DNA of 64,000 bases, taken from contig NW_026623100.1 of NCBI RefSeq assembly GCF_023065955.2, positions 67,026,727-67,090,726 on the forward strand, written 5' to 3'. Positions within the stretch are counted from its first letter, which is position 1; every line of letters begins with the position of its first letter. The position numbers and the translations under genes are program-made. Shown piece after piece: positions 59,001 through 64,000 of the stretch. Source of the DNA: Ursus arctos (taxonomy: Eukaryota; Chordata; Mammalia; Carnivora; Ursidae). The notes under the pieces were generated by a model. It worked only from the letters and a program-made list of their open reading frames with translations. It made no database searches and was not told where the DNA came from.

Positions 59001-62000
59001 CACTGAGCCTGAGGGAACCCACCATTTTTAGCAAGTAGGCTTGTTTTTTGGCCCCAGGGGAAACATTACCTCATCATGCCTCAAGATTGCTCACTGCAAA
59101 CCCAACCTGAGAAACAACCCAGGTGAAGAGTAGTTAGGGTCTTGCATTCTTGGCACACACAGCAGGACTTAGAGGATTGTGAGAGACCCACTGGGGGACT
59201 GTCTTTCCCAACACCTATTTTTTTATTTAGAACTCTTCTAGGGACTAGTGTTTTAAATTATGAATTTTATTAAATGGAAATACTATCAAGTAATACCCCA
59301 GTTATTATGAAAAAGCTAAGATGACTAATCTTTCATCATTGATTAATGCCTGTAACTTCATTTGTGGCTTTTTTGTTTTAAAACCTAAATCTTATTAATG
59401 TAATGTAAATAATTTTATGTGTGTGTTTCTGTTTAATTTATTCTTTAGTGACTGCAATAAAAATGACAATAAAGCAATAACATTGTCAGTATTGTCCGTT
59501 ATTATTATTCAGAGGCACTGGAGGAATTCCATTTACTAATGTGCTACTTGATTTTTGTTCTTATTACCTTCAGGTGATCAAGCACGTACCTTTTTCTTAC
59601 AGTCAGGCCTGCCGGCTCCTGTTTTAGCTGAAATATGGTAAAGTGTTCTCTCTCTCGTAGATGAATTTAAATTTCTGGTTTGGTTTTATTTTGCTTTTGA
59701 TACAGTGTTAATATAAAGATGTTTTTACTCAGAGTCTGCTGTTGTTGTTTATTGAAAATTTTATTGAGTAAATGACTGAAAATAATTGGGGTTTTGTTCT
59801 ATTGGACAAATTTTTTTTTAAAGATTTTATTTATTTGAGAGAGCAAGCGTGAGTGCAGGGTGGGGAGGAGCAGAGGGAAAAGCAGACTCCCCACTGAGCA
59901 CGGAGCCCGAAGCGGGGCTTGATCCCAGGACCCTGGGATCATGACCTGAGCTGAAGGCAGATGCTTAACCGACTGAGCCACCCAGGCGCCCCTCTATTGG
60001 ACAAATTTTTAATGTCCTTAGAATTTTTAAGGTAAGATGTATACATTGCCATTGAAAAACATTCGTTTATAATTTGGTAGACTCTCAAAATATTCTTTCT
60101 GTTACTTTGTAGTTATTTCATTTCTTTCATCATCTATAAACCCAAAATTAGCCCTCCCTTTTCCTGCTCCTACCTTAAACAAAATTGTTCTTTATATTAG
60201 CTAGGGTTTTTTTTTTTTTTTTTTCAATTTTTAAAAAGATTTTATTTATTTATTTGACAGAGAGAGAAAGTGAGAGAGAGGAAAGAGCACAAGCAGGGAG
60301 AGCAGAAGAGGGAGAAGCAGGTTCCCCACTGAGCAGGGAGCCCCATACGGGGCTCGATCACAGGACCGTGGGATCATGACCTGAGCCAAAGGCAGATGCC
60401 CAACTGACTGAGCCACCCAGGCACCCCTAGGATTTTGCTTTTTAATGCATTTACATAAATATCAACCCCTACCCCATCTTTCTTTCCACTTGGAATATTC
60501 CCATGCCTGGTGGAGTACTGGACACATAGCAAGCTTTCAATAAATATTTGAGCAAATTAATAAATTAAGTATAGAATGATTATACTCTTGTATAATTTCT
60601 TTCTGTCCGTACTGGTGGAATTCATCCCGAAGGTCTCATAGATTCTCTCTACATGGATGCTATGTACACTGGCAGTAGTATTTCGTTTGATGCTATCTTT
60701 GGTCAATATTTCTTAATGTACAGGTTTTAGGTTTTTGGATTTTATTTGCTTAATCTTATATATGTGGTTATTAAGTGATGATCTGTGTGTGAATGCTATG
60801 TCACTGTTTCTATTTTATCATCCTCAAAAATAATGCTAACCCTACATACCAATCTACCCACCTCATGATCCTTTTAGGGCTTTATCAGATCTGAACAAGG
60901 ATGGGAAGATGGATCAGCAAGAGTTCTCCATAGCGATGAAACTCATCAAACTAAAGCTGCAGGGCCAGCAGTTACCCGTGGTCCTCCCTCCTATTATGAA
61001 ACAACCTCCCATGTTCTCTCCATTAATTTCTGCTCGTTTTGGTATGTATTTATTAGTTGAATTGACTGCATTTGATAGTTAAACTTGATTCCTATACATA
61101 ATATTTTGGGATTAGAAAAGGGTTTGTTAGCATAAAACAATAATCCTCAGACTCCAAGTTAGTTTACATGTCTGAGATAAGATGTTAAACTCGCTGTCAT
61201 GGCAGGGGTGTCCTTGTGTCCCAGTTTTCCAGGGACAGTTCTGATTTATGCCTGTTGTCCTGGCCTCAAGTCTGGTTAGTGTTCCCTTTCACAATTCCCA
61301 GTTGGATGATAAATTATATGACCCCCCCTAGTAGAGCTGATCTTAAATACTATTCTTAGTTTCCTCTCTACTCTGTATGAGTAACAGAAAAAATGTGAAC
61401 AATTTTAAACTCACTTGAAATGGTTTAAGTTGGGAGGTAATTTAAAATTATTCCTAAGTAGAAATTTTTCTAATTTAAAGGTTAATTACCCAGCTAAATT
61501 TAGGGCTAAAAGTTGCAGACTTTGTGCTCATTAATTTACATATTCATCAGAGAGAATCGTTTTTCTGTTAATTTTGATTAGCCAATTTCTTATTAATTAT
61601 ATATAAGCATTCATTGGAATGGAACATTCAATTAGGTATCTCTGTGAATCTGAAGCATGTTCTTTCATTCCAGATGTTAGATCTTAAAATACTAAATTCT
61701 TTGACTAGTGCAGTGAGCTCTAGAGATAAATACTAGATCATTTTGTGACCATAGTGTACCTAGTAATCTGCAGTTAGTCAATGAATAAAAGTCATCATTT
61801 TATTATTTTTAAAGAATTGTTGTTAAATCCGTGGATGTGTTACTTATAAGAAAAGTGAAATATGTGGCATACTTTCTTCTTACAAATAATACCTATGCAT
61901 AAGTGGATCTCCTAACGGATCTAGTAACTAGAATATCCTTTTTTGGCGGGTGGGGACTTTGGGGGAATGTGTGTGTGTGTTGAGTAACTCAACAGCACTA

Positions 62001-63820
62001 TATTTATTATTATCTATCCTTACACAAAACCCCACATTTAATCAGGTAATACATGCTCTCTTTGAGAGTACTAATATTTAATTGGAAAAGCCTGCTTAGC
62101 TTTCATCATGATGCTAGAGGAGAATCTTTAACTCCTTAGAAGGCATTCCCGTAGTTTACACAGATCAGAATGTTGATATTAAAAGCAGTGGTGTACCTCC
62201 CTCACTGCTAAGTCAGAGCTGCTTTAGTGAACTTTTTAACTAGAAGACTAGTTTGCCTGTATGTCTCTATACACGTGGATCTGCTCACTGTACTGTCAAT
62301 TTGTTTTCTGGCATTTGTTTTACAGTCCATTGCTAGCACTGAGAAATGTGTTCTGTTTTGTCTCTAGGAATGGGAAGCATGCCCAATCTGTCCATTCCTC
62401 ACTCATTGCCTCCAGTTGCACCTATGACAACCCCCTTATCCTCTGCGACTTCAGGGACCACCCTTCCTCCCTTAATGATGCCTGCTCCCCTAGTGCCTTC
62501 CGTTAGCACATCATCACTACCAAATGGAACCGCTGGCCTCATTCAGCCTTTATCCATTCCTTATTCTTCTTCAAGTAAGTACTAGCTAATGAGTGAGAAA
62601 CTGTCAGAGAAAGAAACTGGTACATTTGTGTCCCAGTAAATACAGATTTCCTTCATACTTTGTGGTATTGTTTAGTGTGAACCTTTTTCTTTCTTCATTT
62701 CTTTCTTTCCTTTTGTTTTTTTTTTTTTTAGCATTGCCTCATACGTCATCTTACAGTCTCATGATGGGAGGACTCGGCAGCGGTGCTAGTTTACAGAAAG
62801 CCCAGTCTCTGATTGATTTAGGATCTAGTAGGTATGAAGGCTTAAAACTCCAACTTTTTATGCTTTCATTAAGGAGTGTCTACAAATGACTTTTTTTTTT
62901 TTTTTGCAAGCTCTGAGCTTATCCAGGTTTTACTTTATAATGGCCAAATGTAAAATGGGTAAGGTAAATTTATTACTTATAACTCACATAAAATAAATTT
63001 TTATTTTTGGAATTAGTAAATGCTTGAAAAAATGTTTCACATAAACTAAAAATGTTCTGCTATGTTTTTAATCAGTCAAGCTTTTGTCCAGAATAATGTA
63101 CTTTTTGTATATGTTTCTCAAAAAGTCTCATAATTATGGTATATTATTAATTTTTTCTTGAGCAAATTCTGCTGCTTGAATATCTTTTAAATTTTAGAAA
63201 ACACAAGAGCTTCAGTATTCATTCATCATGCCTCATATAAATCATAATAATACTCTTCAAAGCAATGTACCGAGAGTGTTAGCTTTAACCCAGAAGAAGA
63301 GTAGTGGTATCCCAGCTTAGATACTCATTGAATGTGTGACCTTGTTTTTCACAACATCACTGAGCCATAGTTTGCCCATCGAAAAGGTAGGGACAGTAAT
63401 ACCTTTTAAGTTTGTCAGAGGGATTAGACATAGTATTTGTAAAGGCCCTAGCACAGTACAGAACCTGACACGTAGCAGGTTCTTGGTATACGGTAGTTCT
63501 GTGCTTCATGTGGTATTTGCTTTCCTAATAATGAGGTTAAATTATTTAAATCTTTAAAATATCAAACACAAAAGCATTTACTATCGTACTATAGAAGGTA
63601 TGATTCTTAAAGTCTCTGCCTTATAAGGTTTAACTAAATGTATTTTATTTAGTAACATAAAATTTTTAAATTTGTTATAGCTCAACTTCCTCAACTGCTT
63701 CACTACCAGGGAACTCGCCCAAGACCGGGACCTCAGAGTGGGCAGTTCCTCAGCCTTCAAGATTAAAATATCGGCAAAAATTTAATAGTCTTGACAAAAG
63801 CATGAGTGGATACCTCTCAG
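50053..63820 (+). CDS. ITSN2: Intersectin-2, N-terminal part (coding exons 2-8, continues past the window)
   Basis: Intersectin-2 is a cytoplasmic multidomain scaffold of clathrin-mediated endocytosis; the long form also activates Cdc42 through a DH-PH module. Seven segments (50053-50083, 57766-57858, 59574-59637, 60878-61041, 62368-62574, 62732-62831, 63681-63820) join in frame into 799 nt, giving 266 residues plus one base. The first EH domain spans about residues 15-105. Its EF-hand loop (residues 67-78) has Asp, Asn, Asp and Asp at positions 1, 3, 5 and 9 and Glu at 12, so calcium binding looks intact. Residues 118-240 form a Pro/Ser/Thr-rich linker. Residues from about 247 begin EH2. Phrases such as [17 protein letters not shown] and LPPLMMP match my memory of ITSN2 rather than ITSN1, which starts its EH1 with LDIWAITVEER. 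The human long protein is about 1,700 residues, so only about 16% is here. No frameshift or stop is present, so this is a functional gene copy, not a retrocopy. Confidence 0.96.
51835..52040 (+). mobile_element. hAT-type (MER family) non-autonomous DNA transposon relic
   Basis: The ends form an inverted repeat: GTAGCCATTAGCTACATGTG near the left and CCACATGTGGCCAGTGGCC near the right. The element ends with TTCTATTGAGCAGAT. Confidence 0.65.
52855..52920 (+). repeat. (TG)n and (TATG)n microsatellite
   Basis: A TG run (52,855-52,871) passes into TATG-type units. Confidence 0.9.
53343..53540 (-). mobile_element. CanSINE, older
   Basis: Target copies GATCAACTATTTT flank it. A (TTGA)n tract occupies 53,353-53,375. 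Confidence 0.92.
54847..55036 (-). mobile_element. CanSINE in L1
   Basis: TTTTTTTTAAAGATTTTATT start; ends ...CTACCCAGATGCCCC. Confidence 0.92.
55255..55459 (+). mobile_element. CanSINE in L1, sense to ITSN2
   Basis: Head GGTGCCTGGGTGGCTCAG; target copies TATGCATTTCCCGG and TACGCATTTCCCGG. Confidence 0.94.
55682..55890 (-). mobile_element. CanSINE in L1
   Basis: Starts TTTTTTTAGATTTATTTATT and ends CACCCAGGTGCCCC. Confidence 0.92.
56285..56890 (+). mobile_element. MIR SINE cluster
   Basis: Three relics: + at 56,285-56,505 (TTGGGCAAATTACTCTTTCC), - at about 56,530-56,640 (CAACAACCCTGTAAACTTAG), and + at 56,670-56,890 (TTGTGTGACCTTGAGCAAGT). Confidence 0.75.
57766..57858 (+). CDS. ITSN2: ITSN2 exon 3 (start of EH1)
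   Basis: This 93-nt exon sits between acceptor TTTAG and donor CAG|GTTTGT and is phase 1 at both ends. It encodes residues 11-41, including the MWAIT-EER start of the first EH domain and the PSGGYIT segment before the first EF-hand helix. It is symmetric, so skipping it would keep the frame but destroy EH1. Confidence 0.96.
58510..58705 (-). mobile_element. MIR SINE relic
   Basis: GGTGCTGTACCTCAGTGCAT and GCAACAACCTTGTAAAGTAG. Confidence 0.65.
59574..59637 (+). CDS. ITSN2: ITSN2 exon 4 (EH1 core)
   Basis: This 64-nt exon lies between acceptor CTTCAG and donor ATATG|GTAAAG. It encodes residues 42-62 plus two bases of Trp63, the [18 protein letters not shown] block. This block carries the hydrophobic pocket and Trp typical of NPF-binding EH domains. 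Skipping it would shift the frame. Confidence 0.96.
59813..59992 (-). mobile_element. CanSINE in intron 4
   Basis: Target copies TCTATTGGACAAATTTTT flank it; about 175 bases downstream of exon 4. Confidence 0.95.
60209..60427 (-). mobile_element. CanSINE in intron 4
   Basis: Target copies CTAGGGTTTT and CTAGGATTTT; about 450 bases upstream of exon 5. Its 5' edge is a long T tract. Confidence 0.94.
60878..61041 (+). CDS. ITSN2: ITSN2 exon 5 (EF-hand loop of EH1)
   Basis: This 164-nt exon lies between acceptor CTTTTAG and donor TTTTG|GTATGT and encodes residues 63-117. It holds the calcium-binding loop starting [12 protein letters not shown], then [14 protein letters not shown] and a proline-rich exit ([13 protein letters not shown]). 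The W-x-L-(S/A)-D signature of EH domains bridges exons 4 and 5. Confidence 0.97.
62368..62574 (+). CDS. ITSN2: ITSN2 exon 6 (linker)
   Basis: This 207-nt exon lies between acceptor TCTCTAG and donor TCAA|GTAAGT, phase 1 at both ends, and encodes residues 118-186. The translation is low-complexity, rich in Pro, Ser, Thr, Met and Leu (for example [24 protein letters not shown]), the EH1-EH2 linker. Being symmetric, it could be skipped without a frameshift. Confidence 0.95.
62732..62831 (+). CDS. ITSN2: ITSN2 exon 7 (linker)
   Basis: This 100-nt exon follows a long poly-T tract and acceptor TTTAG and ends at AGTAG|GTATGA. It encodes residues 187-219, including SYSLMMGG and [11 protein letters not shown]. 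Only 157 bases separate it from exon 6. Confidence 0.95.
63270..63500 (+). mobile_element. MIR SINE relic
   Basis: GAATGTGTGACCTTGTTTTT, AGGGATTAGACATAGTATTT and CAGGTTCTTGGTATACGG. Confidence 0.75.
63681..63820 (+). CDS. ITSN2: ITSN2 exon 8 (start of EH2); last exon in window
   Basis: This 140-nt exon lies between acceptor GTTATAG and donor CTCAG|GTAGGT and encodes residues 220-266. It opens with a Ser/Thr-rich stretch, then [17 protein letters not shown] and DKSMSGYLS, which begin the second EH domain. It ends in phase 1; EH2 continues beyond the window. Confidence 0.96.
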
Positions 63821-64000
63821 GTAGGTGGCATTCAGTGCTTAAGAATGTGAGAGAGTTAAAGTTTTTTATATGAATTTCTACTGAAGAACTTTTGAGTTTG
63901 TACTTTGTAGCTCATCTAAATTTTTAACATCCAAAAAATTTAGCAGGCATTTGATAAATACAAATATTTTAAGTTGTGTGAGAGTTCAAAGATGGATAGA

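Larger units (their letters stand above)
57859..62367 (+). other. ITSN2: ITSN2 introns 3, 4 and 5
   Basis: Three GT-AG introns separate exons 3-6: 57,859-59,573, 59,638-60,877 and 61,042-62,367. They contain a MIR, two CanSINEs in intron 4 and a (GT)n tract near 61,970. About 58,710-59,570 and most of intron 5 show nothing recognisable. Confidence 0.9.
62575..63680 (+). other. ITSN2: ITSN2 introns 6 and 7
   Basis: Intron 6 is only 157 bases and almost entirely pyrimidine-rich before its acceptor. Intron 7 is 849 bases and holds a MIR relic at about 63,270-63,500. Confidence 0.9.

Overview
The window is nuclear DNA from a placental mammal of order Carnivora. The main evidence is about 27 tRNA-Lys-derived CanSINE copies (head reading like GGGGCGCCTGGGTGGCTCAG, CT-rich body, AATAAATAAAATCTTT tail), together with carnivore-type L1 3' ends, MIR, L2 and hAT-Charlie relics. 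The youngest CanSINE subfamily (lower-strand form with GACAGAGATAGAGACAGCCAGCGAGAGAGG and a CATAGCGGAGGAGCC block, paraphrased here) resembles what I recall from bears and giant panda. I therefore suggest Ursidae, as an inference from memory.

Only one protein-coding gene is supported: the 5' part of ITSN2 (intersectin-2) on the + strand. A TATA-less CpG-island promoter lies at about 22,960-24,085. A non-coding first exon probably ends at a donor at 23,565. Intron 1 is then about 26.5 kb. Coding begins in exon 2 (50,020-50,083, start codon 50,053) and continues through exons 3-8 to 63,820, where the window ends inside intron 8. The seven coding segments join in frame with GT-AG introns and encode the first 266 residues: the complete first EH domain with its EF-hand loop, the Pro/Ser/Thr-rich linker, and the start of the second EH domain. 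SH3, DH, PH and C2 regions lie beyond the window.

Positions 1-22,960 are intergenic DNA upstream of ITSN2 and hold no gene I can support. They contain an L1 with ORF1 joined to the end of ORF2 (400-3,030), a MER20/MER5-type element split by an L1 tail (4,010-4,603), an old 3.5 kb L1 with decayed ORF2 (11,703-15,185), and ten CanSINEs. Intron 1 and later introns carry many more interspersed repeats, several nested two or three deep, plus a probable solitary LTR and a 129-bp tandem duplication. Nearly all entries in a naive ORF scan are chance ORFs in repeats or in the GC-rich promoter.

I found no undescribed gene system. The most useful observations are: minimal upstream ORFs in ITSN2 exon 1 (inside a YY1-like motif) and at the first base of exon 2; a G-quadruplex motif in the promoter; SINE and LINE orientation that flips at the ITSN2 promoter; and two CanSINEs inserted successively at the same target site, leaving three target copies.
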